A program made the position numbers and the translations under genes. DNA of 20,027 bases from Clostridiales bacterium (GTDB taxonomy: Bacteria; Bacillota; Clostridia; Oscillospirales; CAG-382). Numbering within the stretch: the stretch's first letter is position 1; every line of letters begins with the position of its first letter. The stretch lies in assembly GCA_003343885.1 (NCBI GenBank), contig QAKH01000027.1, positions 1 to 20,027 of the forward strand. Direction: 5' to 3'. Positions 14,040-20,027 of this stretch are shown in pieces. The notes under the pieces were generated by a model, which saw only the letters and a program-made list of their open reading frames with translations, did not search any database and was not told where the DNA came from.

Positions 14040-15914
14040 TCATTTTATATTAAAAGTTCTTATAGCATTCAAAATAGCAATAACTGAAACTCCGACGTCT
14101 GCAAAAATAGCAAGCCACATACTGCTGAACCCAAATACAGTAATCACCATAACCGCAAGTTTTACGCCTATAGCAAAAACTATATTCTGCATAACAATTC
14201 TCATGGTCTTTTTTGCTATTTTCATTGTGAGAGGGAGCTTTGAGAGCTTATCGTCCATAAGAACGATATCCGCTGCTTCAATTGCGGCATCACTGCCAAG
14301 TCCTCCCATTGCAAACCCAACGTCCGCTATCGACAGTACAGGAGCGTCGTTTATACCGTCTCCAACATAACCCGTCTGTTTTCCATTTTCTCTTTCTGAA
14401 ATGATGCTTTCGGCAATTCTAACCTTATCATCAGGAAGAAGCTCAAAATACGCTTTATCGATACCGAGCTTATTCGCTATGTGTTTGCCGACAACTTCCC
14501 TGTCACCTGTAAGCATAACAGTCGTACTTATACCGTTCTTCTTAATAAGCTCCAAAGACTTAACCGCATCATCTTTTACTTTATCCTCTACGTAAATTGT
14601 TCCTGCAAGACGTTTATCGACTGCTACATAGAGCGCCGTGGCAATATTTTCGTCCTCTGAAACATCTATCCCGATTTGTTTCATTAAAGCCTTGTTGCCG
14701 ACATATACTTCCTTGCCGTCTATCTTTGCGTATACGCCCTTACCTATTATTTGTTTCGTATCGCTGACACCGTCGCTTGTGATTTCCGGTAGTTCTCTTT
14801 TAAGAGCTTTCGCCAATGGATGATCTGAGAAATACTCAGCTTTCGCGGCAAAGTTGATTACAGACTCATATGAAAAGTCCGGAGATATTTTTGAACCGGT
14901 AACGGAAAAATAGCCTTGTGTAAGCGTGCCGGTTTTATCAAATATTATCTTATCAAGTTTTGCAGCTTTTTCTATAAAACCAGCACCCTTAACGAGTATT
15001 CCGTGCTTAGATGCGCACCCTATACCGGAAAAGAAAGACAGCGGAACTGATATAACAAGAGCGCACGGACAGGACACAACAAGAAATATAAGCGCACTCT
15101 TAAGGTATACAAAGAAATTTCCGAAAAGCAGTGTAGGAATCACCGCCATTAACAGTGCGCACAGGCAGACAGCCGGTGTATAGTACCTTGCAAACTTTGT
15201 GATAAAGTTTTCGGACTTTGATTTTCTCGCGGCGCTGTTTTCTGTAAGCTCAAGTATTTTTGAAACCGTAGACTCACCGAAGCATTTGTCTACTCTCGCA
15301 GTAAGAGTGCCGCTTATATTTACACATCCGCTTGTTAAACAGTTTCCTTTTTCAACGGTGCGAAGCGCCGACTCTCCTGTAAGAGAAGAAGTATCTATTT
15401 CCGATACACCCGAAACTACCGTACAGTCAAGCGGGATTTTTTCACCGCTTTTTATAATAATCATTTCCCCGACTTTAACTTTTTCAGGAGCAACCTGCTC
15501 AAATTTTCCGTCAGGCAGAAGCAAATTTGCATAGTCCGGACGAATATCCATAAGTGCAGAAATGGAACGGCGGGAACGTGAAACAGCGTAACTTTGAAAC
15601 AGCTCGCCTGCCTGATAAAGAAGCATTACCATCACAGCTTCGGAAAATTCAGTTAATGCATATGCGCCGACAGTCGCTATCGCCATAAGAAAGTTTTCAT
15701 CAAAAACCTGACCTTTAACAATATTCTTTAACGCCTTTAACAGTATATCATATCCTACCACCAAATAAGGCACAAGAAATGCAAAAGCCCTTATTAAATG
15801 AAATTCTTCAGGTATCAAAAAACACGGAGCTGCCAAAACAAGAGAAACAATTATTCTTATAAAAAGCTTCCTCTGTTTTTTAGTCATAGATTTATAGATT
15901 TTGCTTGCTTTCAT
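14040..15914 (-). CDS. Zn/Cd/Pb-type P1B ATPase lacking its own HMA domain
   Basis: A 624-residue heavy-metal efflux ATPase that would export zinc, cadmium or lead using ATP. Motifs read in order: TGES (179-182), SCPCAL in the transport helix (Cys282 and Cys284), phosphorylation site DKTGTLT (Asp326), the SDHPLA nucleotide-binding His, and GDGINDAP in the hinge. The closing helices have the Lys in GVKLAV and Asp in FADVGVS characteristic of the ZntA/CadA (P1B-2) group. It starts directly at the membrane part: no CxxC metal domain precedes the helices. That domain is supplied as a separate gene just upstream, sharing an ATGA overlap. This split form is known in some Clostridia. Family assignment is firm; exact metal is inferred. 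Confidence 0.93.
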   Translation of the reverse strand: MKASKIYKSMTKKQRKLFIRIIVSLVLAAPCFLIPEEFHLIRAFAFLVPYLVVGYDILLKALKNIVKGQVFDENFLMAIATVGAYALTEFSEAVMVMLLYQAGELFQSYAVSRSRRSISALMDIRPDYANLLLPDGKFEQVAPEKVKVGEMIIIKSGEKIPLDCTVVSGVSEIDTSSLTGESALRTVEKGNCLTSGCVNISGTLTARVDKCFGESTVSKILELTENSAARKSKSENFITKFARYYTPAVCLCALLMAVIPTLLFGNFFVYLKSALIFLVVSCPCALVISVPLSFFSGIGCASKHGILVKGAGFIEKAAKLDKIIFDKTGTLTQGYFSVTGSKISPDFSYESVINFAAKAEYFSDHPLAKALKRELPEITSDGVSDTKQIIGKGVYAKIDGKEVYVGNKALMKQIGIDVSEDENIATALYVAVDKRLAGTIYVEDKVKDDAVKSLELIKKNGISTTVMLTGDREVVGKHIANKLGIDKAYFELLPDDKVRIAESIISERENGKQTGYVGDGINDAPVLSIADVGFAMGGLGSDAAIEAADIVLMDDKLSKLPLTMKIAKKTMRIVMQNIVFAIGVKLAVMVITVFGFSSMWLAIFADVGVSVIAILNAIRTFNIK

Positions 15915-16129
15915 ATTATCACCGTACAGTCCGGCTCAATTCTTTTACAAATTTTTACTATTGCTTTTTCAATTTCATTTATCTTATCTTCATTCACCTC
16001 AAGCGTTATCTTTTGTGAGAGAAAGCTTACTGCCGCGTTTTCAACTCCGTCAAGCTCCGAAATAGCCTGTTCAATCTTTGCGGCGCAATGAGCGCAGTCA
16101 AGATCCTCAATTTTGTAAATCTTTTTCAT
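15911..16129 (-). CDS. Free HMA metal-binding protein (CopZ-like, split from the ATPase)
   Basis: A 72-residue heavy-metal-associated domain with DLDCAHCAAKIE at 9-20 (CxxC at Cys12 and Cys15) and the usual beta-alpha-beta-beta-alpha-beta pattern. It would deliver metal to the ATPase or act as its detached N-terminal domain. The stop and the ATPase start overlap as ATGA. The preferred start at 16129 has GGGGAG about 10 bases upstream; an ATG at 16153 would lie in the palindrome region and lacks a ribosome binding site. The Asp before the first Cys (DCAHC) is typical of Zn/Cd HMA domains rather than copper ones. Confidence 0.88.
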   Translation of the reverse strand: MKKIYKIEDLDCAHCAAKIEQAISELDGVENAAVSFLSQKITLEVNEDKINEIEKAIVKICKRIEPDCTVII

Positions 16130-16153
16130 AATAAAAATACTCCCCTTCTTCAT

Positions 16154-16178
16154 TTAACATAACAGCATGTTATGTTAA
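16154..16178. promoter_or_regulatory. 25-bp perfect inverted repeat between arsR and the HMA gene
   Basis: Arms TTAACATAACA (16154-16164) and TGTTATGTTAA (16168-16178) flank GCA. In DNA this resembles an ArsR/SmtB-type operator; in RNA it would be an 11-bp hairpin with no T-run after it. It sits 25 bases before the HMA start and 13 bases after the arsR stop. No promoter boxes could be read beside it. Confidence 0.55.
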
Positions 16179-16191
16179 TTATTTTATTCAG

Positions 16192-16548
16192 TTATTCATT
16201 TATATGCTCGGTTCCCTGCCCTATTATTGTACGGACATGATCGTCTGCAAGCGAATAGTATATAGTTTTTCCGTCTCTCCTGAAACGTACCAACTCCGAC
16301 TGTTTTAAAATTCTTAGCTGGTGTGAAACAGCCGAGACTGATATTCCTACAATTTCCGCAATATCACAAACGCACATTTCCGACTCAAAAAGCGCACAGA
16401 GAATTTTTATTCTGGTAGTATCTCCAAAAACTTTATACAGTTGGGCAAGTTTATTTATTTCGTCATCCAACAGCATTTTTTCTCTTACTTGTTCGACCTT
16501 TTCCCTATGCTCGTGATGTTCATCGCAATGCGGAGCGTTGCCTTGCAT
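16192..16548 (-). CDS. ArsR/SmtB family metal-sensing repressor
   Basis: A 118-residue winged-helix repressor of the ArsR/SmtB family. It should bind its operator without metal and release it when zinc or cadmium binds. Two metal sites are visible: CVCD at 59-62 (the alpha-3 site of CadC-like sensors) with a His/Cys-rich N-terminus (HCDEHHEH), and the alpha-5 zinc site DxH...HxxE with Asp102, His104, His115 and Glu118 spaced exactly as in SmtB. The recognition helix region is about 63-86. The first in-frame ATG at 16587 overlaps the operator and lacks a ribosome binding site; the ATG at 16548 (AAAAAGGG upstream) or a TTG at 16569 (AAAGGGTGAG upstream) is more likely. It leads the efflux operon. 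Confidence 0.92.
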   Translation of the reverse strand: MQGNAPHCDEHHEHREKVEQVREKMLLDDEINKLAQLYKVFGDTTRIKILCALFESEMCVCDIAEIVGISVSAVSHQLRILKQSELVRFRRDGKTIYYSLADDHVRTIIGQGTEHINE

Positions 16549-16585
16549 TTCACCATTTCCCTTTTTCAAAAGCTCACCCTTTCTC

Positions 16586-16605
16586 ATTTGAACAATTGCT
16601 CAAAT
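16586..16605. promoter_or_regulatory. Candidate ArsR/SmtB operator
   Basis: ATTTGAACAATTGCTCAAAT is a 20-bp inverted repeat with one mismatched pair and contains the TGAACA-type half-site common in SmtB, CzrA and CadC operators. It lies just downstream of the predicted transcription start (about 16612) of the efflux operon, where a bound repressor would block elongation or initiation. Confidence 0.65.
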
Positions 16606-16618
16606 ATTTTATGCTTAT

Positions 16619-16646
16619 ATTATAGCATTAAAATTTTAAATGTCAA
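16619..16646 (-). promoter_or_regulatory. Consensus SigA promoter of the arsR-HMA-ATPase operon
   Basis: On the minus strand, TTGACA (plus 16641-16646) and TATAAT (16619-16624) are 16 bases apart, with an extended TGC before the -10. It is squeezed between the DMT gene terminator and the candidate operator. Confidence 0.88.
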
Positions 16647-16656
16647 TAGATAAAAC

Positions 16657-16685
16657 AAAAAAATCACAGAAACTGTGATTTTTTT
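16657..16685 (-). terminator. Terminator of the GH20-DMT operon
   Basis: A perfect 13-bp stem, AAAAAAATCACAG (16657-16669) with CTGTGATTTTTTT (16673-16685), has an AAA loop. T-runs on both sides make it bidirectional. It ends 5 bases after the DMT stop codon and 10 bases before the -35 of the next operon. Confidence 0.9.
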
Positions 16686-16690
16686 GAATA

Positions 16691-17563
16691 TTAGAATTTC
16701 ATTAGTGCCGCCGATAAAACGCCTAAAACAAATCCTGTTTTTTGAGCCGCGCTTAATCTTTCACCAAAGAAAAAACGTCCGACTGCTAAAGCTGCCGCCG
16801 AAGTGGATACCGAAATGACCGGAAACAAAATTGACGCGTTTTCTCCGGAGGCAAGGAAAAGCGTCATAAAATTTGCAAGCCCGTTGAACACTCCTGCCAA
16901 GAGTCCGTTTGGAATTATTAACTCTTTTGGCGTGAACGAAAGAGTAGTCTTCTCTTTTTTCATATTGTGAAACGAATTTACAGAAGAAACGACAAGCAAA
17001 ATAAAAAAGGATACGAGCATTGCGAAAAACATAAACAAAGAAAGATGTTTCCCGGCAAAAAGAAGCTGGTGTTTCTTTTGAATTATCGAACAAACGCCGT
17101 TGGAACAAAGAGTTATCAGGGTATAAACCATCCATTTACCAGTGATTTTCACCTTACTGCCTTTTTTAAAATTCAGCAGGATAAATGTCGGTACAAGCGC
17201 TGACAAGCCAATAGCGCACGGAATTGTTATAGTCTCATTAAGGAACAAAAAGCCGTATGTTACCGGGAAAATCAGAGAGAAAGTAACAATTGTCGATGTC
17301 AGCGCCATAGGTCCTGAAATGAGCGCTTTAAGTCCGAAAACCGTTGAAATGCTCAAAAACACTGCGTACAAAGATGCGTACATAAGCGTTGGCGCATGAA
17401 AATCAAAGCCGAAAAACAGCGGAAATGAGAAAAATATACTTGCCGCAAACAATTTATTCAAACTGTAAATATCAGCTCTCTTGCCTTTAGGCATTGCTTT
17501 GCCGAGAGCTGACTGTGATACAGAAAATAAAACGCTTGCTATATATGCAGCAGCCGTCAGCAT
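16691..17563 (-). CDS. DMT/EamA-like transporter
   Basis: A 290-residue, about ten-helix membrane protein of the drug/metabolite transporter type, with two repeated halves and the typical ERLSAAQKTGFVLGVLSAALMKF ending. Substrate is unknown; linkage to a GH20-like enzyme suggests a sugar or amino sugar. The start at 17563 overlaps the end of the hexosaminidase gene by 7 bases (ATGCTGA), so the pair is coupled. The longer in-frame start at 17602 would sit wholly inside the upstream gene. A bidirectional terminator follows. Family confidence is good at the superfamily level only. Confidence 0.82.
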   Translation of the reverse strand: MLTAAAYIASVLFSVSQSALGKAMPKGKRADIYSLNKLFAASIFFSFPLFFGFDFHAPTLMYASLYAVFLSISTVFGLKALISGPMALTSTIVTFSLIFPVTYGFLFLNETITIPCAIGLSALVPTFILLNFKKGSKVKITGKWMVYTLITLCSNGVCSIIQKKHQLLFAGKHLSLFMFFAMLVSFFILLVVSSVNSFHNMKKEKTTLSFTPKELIIPNGLLAGVFNGLANFMTLFLASGENASILFPVISVSTSAAALAVGRFFFGERLSAAQKTGFVLGVLSAALMKF

Positions 17564-18960
17564 GGCTTCCACGCGGAAAGCGATATCTGCTTTTCCATCC
17601 AACCCGCTTTATCATACTCACAAGTTCCCGGCGCAACACGGCGAAGAAGTGCCGCTGAAGCCGCGTTAAAATCAGATATATCGGAAAATACCGCCTTTTC
17701 TGCTCCCAACATCAAGCCGAAACGAGGTATTGACGGTGTATACAGGTTAAGCGTATGCCATGTTGTAAGCATCGCTCCGTAAAAGTCTCCGGCTTTAAGT
17801 GTGTCAACGCAGGAAACGCAGTTATTTCTGTCAAACCACGGAGCGCATATTACGTCAAATCCTTTTGATGCAAGGTGAAGCGTTGTTTTCCACGGCGCTG
17901 ATGTGACGTCATACTGCCAATCAGTTAACACTGTTTCTTTAGCAAGCGCATTGATAATGTTTTCAGCGGCTTCTGATGAAGCGGCGTTACATGAGTACTT
18001 TTCTCCGACCGCTTTACAGTCAGGCGCATACAAAAACATATCCGCCCATATAACGGGACGTCTTCCCTCTTTTACTATCTCTTTTGTAAGATTGCCGAGA
18101 TATTCCGGAATTGCGGATGTATGAGAAATATCATTTCTATGATAGTCCTCGTCACAGCCAATATGGAAATATTCGCCTTTTCCGAAAAGCTCATAAAGCT
18201 CAGCTCTTACTTTGCGTAAAAGTGAAACAACCTCCGGATTATTTATATTCCATGACCATCCGTCCAGTGTAAAAAGAGAATAAAGTTTCGGATTCTGATT
18301 GAGAACGACATGTTTTCCTCCGCATATTCTGCAGGCGCTTGCGTGTCCGAGCATATTAAACATCGGTACCGGCTCAAGTCCAAGCTCTCTTGCCTCATTG
18401 ATTATGGGAAGAATCTGCTCTTTGGTATATGCGTTTTCCCAAGACAATTCTTTTAAGCAATCATACTTCAGCATGCCCCAAAACTCAATCACAACGTGTG
18501 TATACTGGGATACTGCGGCAAGCCGAATAAGTCTTTTTAATGAAAAAAGCGTTGTCTCCGGGAATACACAAAAATGTATCATGCGGCGAGCGGTAATATA
18601 CGCGCTCGAAAACTCGCCGCATTTAATTCGGAACTGCTCTTTTTGTCCTGTCACAGCTTCAAGCGGCTCTATTTTAAGCATTGTCGCAAGAAATCCTCTT
18701 ACAAGGCAATTATAATCCTTTGCCGCAATATAAATACCGTTTTCAGATATATTTACCGTATATTCGCTGTTTTCTTTAAGCTCTGCTTTTTCCGGATTTC
18801 CTATCTCAATACTAAACCTGTTATCTTCTGAATGAACAAAACATATATTTCCGCACGTACACGTAAAACCAGTCCACATAGATTTTACTGCTTCATTGTC
18901 GAGGTTTCCGGGAGCAACTGCCGTTACTTCGGCACCAAAATAAAAGAATCTGTCGTTCAT
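17557..18960 (-). CDS. GH20-like beta-N-acetylhexosaminidase
   Basis: A 467-residue GH20-like protein. An N-terminal GH20b-like domain (GIYIAAKDYNCLVRGFLATMLKI, about 75-97) precedes a barrel with FHIGCDEDY at 265-273, matching the catalytic Asp-Glu pair (Asp270, Glu271) of the family, and GLEPVPMFNMLGHAS (194-208), equivalent to the conserved substrate-binding loop. The usual HxGGDE has Cys in place of the second Gly. There is no signal peptide, so it would act in the cytoplasm on imported N-acetylhexosaminides. The start has AAAGGAAG upstream. It is divergent from an AraC regulator, which probably controls it and the coupled DMT transporter. Confidence 0.82.
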   Translation of the reverse strand: MNDRFFYFGAEVTAVAPGNLDNEAVKSMWTGFTCTCGNICFVHSEDNRFSIEIGNPEKAELKENSEYTVNISENGIYIAAKDYNCLVRGFLATMLKIEPLEAVTGQKEQFRIKCGEFSSAYITARRMIHFCVFPETTLFSLKRLIRLAAVSQYTHVVIEFWGMLKYDCLKELSWENAYTKEQILPIINEARELGLEPVPMFNMLGHASACRICGGKHVVLNQNPKLYSLFTLDGWSWNINNPEVVSLLRKVRAELYELFGKGEYFHIGCDEDYHRNDISHTSAIPEYLGNLTKEIVKEGRRPVIWADMFLYAPDCKAVGEKYSCNAASSEAAENIINALAKETVLTDWQYDVTSAPWKTTLHLASKGFDVICAPWFDRNNCVSCVDTLKAGDFYGAMLTTWHTLNLYTPSIPRFGLMLGAEKAVFSDISDFNAASAALLRRVAPGTCEYDKAGWMEKQISLSAWKPC

Positions 18961-18999
18961 TTATGTACTTCCTTTCTCAATAACTAATTTTTCGGTTCG

Positions 19000-19027
19000 A
19001 TTATATCATGCAAATATGCATTGTAAA
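19000..19027 (-). promoter_or_regulatory. Promoter of the GH20-DMT operon with repeat in its spacer
   Basis: On the minus strand, TTTACA (plus 19022-19027) and TATAAT (19000-19005) are 16 bases apart, with an extended TGA. The spacer contains ATGCA-AAT-ATGCA, which is also an inverted repeat (ATGCA-AATA-TGCAT, 19009-19022) and may be the AraC regulator's binding site. Confidence 0.7.
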
Positions 19028-19064
19028 ACTCACTTTTTAACATAATGTGGATTTTTCGGCAAGA

Positions 19065-19093
19065 TTGACAAAATTTATACGCTATGCTATACT
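19065..19093 (+). promoter_or_regulatory. Promoter of the AraC regulator gene
   Basis: TTGACA (19065-19070) and TATACT (19088-19093) are 17 bases apart, with TGC before the -10. The start near 19100 leaves only about 13 bases before the ATG at 19113, enough for the GAGGTGA ribosome binding site at 19102-19108. Confidence 0.82.
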
Positions 19094-19112
19094 TTTCTCC
19101 AGAGGTGAGAAA

Positions 19113-19913
19113 ATGTTAGACGAATACAAGTCGTTTTTGCCGGAAATTATTGCCGTAGACCATATGTTTTGGGACAAATCAAATCCGCTTGTCGAAGCGA
19201 GAAGTTTTGACGCCATTTCTTACAGGGTAAAAGGAAGTGCAAAAATCAACACACAAGACAAATATATAGAAGCTTCGCCAGGAAGTATATTATACATTCC
19301 CGCCGGCGTTTCTTACAAAGCCAAGTATGATGAAACAGAAATATTTTGTATTCATTTTAATTCGTTGCCAAAATCCGAGCTTTTTCCGGGCAATATGGCA
19401 AAAAAGCATTATTTTTCCGACCATACACCTTTCGTAAGAGAAGCTTGTGACAAATTAGGCGCCGCCGGAATATTCGCAGATGCGTTCAGGTGCTGGAAAG
19501 AAAAGCTTCCTGGATATGATTTATACGCTGTCGGTATTTTTTATCAGATATTAGCTCTCATTAAGCGCTCCTCTCTGTTAAATTATTCTTCCCCGGACAA
19601 TTTAAAGTCGGCTTTGAATATACTTAACAGCGAATTTAAAAATCCTGATTTGAACATTTCCAAGGTATGTTTAAATGCCGGTATTTGCGAGACAGCTTTC
19701 CGTTCAATGTTCCGCAGTCTTTACGGAAAAAGCCCCATAAATTACATAACTCAGCTAAGGCTTGAGCACGCAAAAAAGCTATTATCGCAGTCATCCGTGT
19801 CTGTGGAACAGGCGGCGCTTTCGAGCGGCTTCTCAGACGGGAAATATTTCAGCAGAGTTGTTAAAAAATACTATGGGTGTACTCCTTCAGCTTTAAGAAA
19901 GCATTTTATATAA
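19113..19913 (+). CDS. AraC family transcriptional regulator
   Basis: A 266-residue regulator with an N-terminal cupin-like sensing domain (about 1-150, containing SPGSILYIPAGVSYKAKY) and a C-terminal pair of helix-turn-helix motifs (about 170-266): LNISKVCLNAGICETAFRSMF and VSVEQAALSSGFSDGKYFSRVVKKYYGCTPSALRKHF, the latter matching the AraC signature. It is transcribed divergently from the GH20-DMT operon and is its likely sugar-responsive activator. The start at 19113 has GAGGTGA at 19102-19108; an in-frame start at 19047 would be upstream of the promoter. The ligand is unknown. Confidence 0.92.
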   Translation: MLDEYKSFLPEIIAVDHMFWDKSNPLVEARSFDAISYRVKGSAKINTQDKYIEASPGSILYIPAGVSYKAKYDETEIFCIHFNSLPKSELFPGNMAKKHYFSDHTPFVREACDKLGAAGIFADAFRCWKEKLPGYDLYAVGIFYQILALIKRSSLLNYSSPDNLKSALNILNSEFKNPDLNISKVCLNAGICETAFRSMFRSLYGKSPINYITQLRLEHAKKLLSQSSVSVEQAALSSGFSDGKYFSRVVKKYYGCTPSALRKHFI

Positions 19914-19942
19914 AATTATAATCTTCTTTTTGCAACAAAAAC

Positions 19943-19973
19943 AACCGGTACGCGTTCATTAGGCATACCGGTT
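19943..19973 (-). terminator. Terminator for a gene entering from the right
   Basis: The 8-bp stem AACCGGTA (19943-19950) with TACCGGTT (19966-19973) has a small GC extension. On the minus strand it is followed by GTTTTTG. It lies 12 bases after the candidate stop codon at 19985 and could also stop the AraC transcript weakly on the plus strand. Confidence 0.72.
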
Positions 19974-19984
19974 ATAATTTGATT

Positions 19985-20026
19985 TCATTTCGTGCTTTCC
20001 ATATTAAAATGGCTGAAAAACTCTTT
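19985..20026 (-). CDS. Possible C-terminal end of a gene running in from the right edge
   Basis: A minus-strand frame reads KEFFSHFNMESTK and stops with TGA at 19985-19987, 12 bases before a minus-strand terminator hairpin. The spacing fits a real gene end, but 13 residues are too few to identify a family. A second frame is also open and ends inside the hairpin, which is less likely. Confidence 0.3.
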   Translation of the reverse strand, partial: KEFFSHFNMESTK

Positions 20027-20027
20027 A

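Noticed and set aside
19036..19047. TTAACATAAT resembling half of the palindrome at 16154
   Set aside because: Nine matching bases in AT-rich DNA without the second arm are likely chance.

Overview
The window looks like chromosomal DNA of an anaerobic, endospore-forming Clostridia-type Firmicute, probably a gut Oscillospirales or Christensenellales relative. This rests on a YunB-like sporulation protein, strong AGGAGG-type ribosome binding sites, SigA promoters with 16-17 bp spacers and extended TGn -10 boxes, many intrinsic terminators, moderate GC, and protein families typical of such genomes (NusG domain II, Gx transporter, long PRPP synthetase, GHL6 and GH28-like glycosidases). No rRNA, tRNA, CRISPR array, insertion sequence or phage gene was found.

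Left part, plus strand (1-5.7 kb): a ZIP metal transporter and a GH28-like beta-helix protein are followed by a one-pass membrane protein of unknown function with its own strong promoter. Next comes a secreted, C-terminally membrane-anchored, coiled-coil surface protein. Its long leader holds a free Shine-Dalgarno motif near the likely mRNA 5' end, two tiny ORFs, and a hairpin between the functional Shine-Dalgarno and the start codon. YunB closes the block, and a strong hairpin separates it from the convergent minus-strand genes.

Middle part, minus strand (5.7-12 kb): a GHL6-type glycosidase-like protein has its own promoter. Upstream of it is a five-gene operon read right to left: MBL-fold hydrolase, NusG domain II protein, Gx transporter, lipoprotein-like ApbE flavin transferase, and an acidic-linker lipoprotein. 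The first two junctions are overlapping genes, and one near-consensus promoter drives the set. The NusG-II, Gx and ApbE trio resembles gene sets linked to extracytosolic flavinylation and extracellular electron transfer. The lipoprotein and the missing flavin acceptor make this the most interesting locus here.

Right part (12-20 kb): divergent from that operon is a two-gene plus-strand operon encoding a long ribose-phosphate pyrophosphokinase-like protein and a GNAT acetyltransferase. It converges on a minus-strand zinc/cadmium efflux operon: ArsR/SmtB sensor, free HMA metallochaperone, and a P1B ATPase that lacks its own HMA domain. Two palindromes are candidate control sites there. A GH20-like hexosaminidase and a DMT transporter then form an operon divergent from an AraC regulator, which probably controls them. 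The right edge holds a terminator and perhaps the last codons of a further minus-strand gene.

Functional themes are metal homeostasis (ZIP uptake, P1B efflux), carbohydrate breakdown by three glycosidase-like proteins that all lack signal peptides, and cell-surface or redox functions. Gene calls come from reading motifs by eye; no database search was run.
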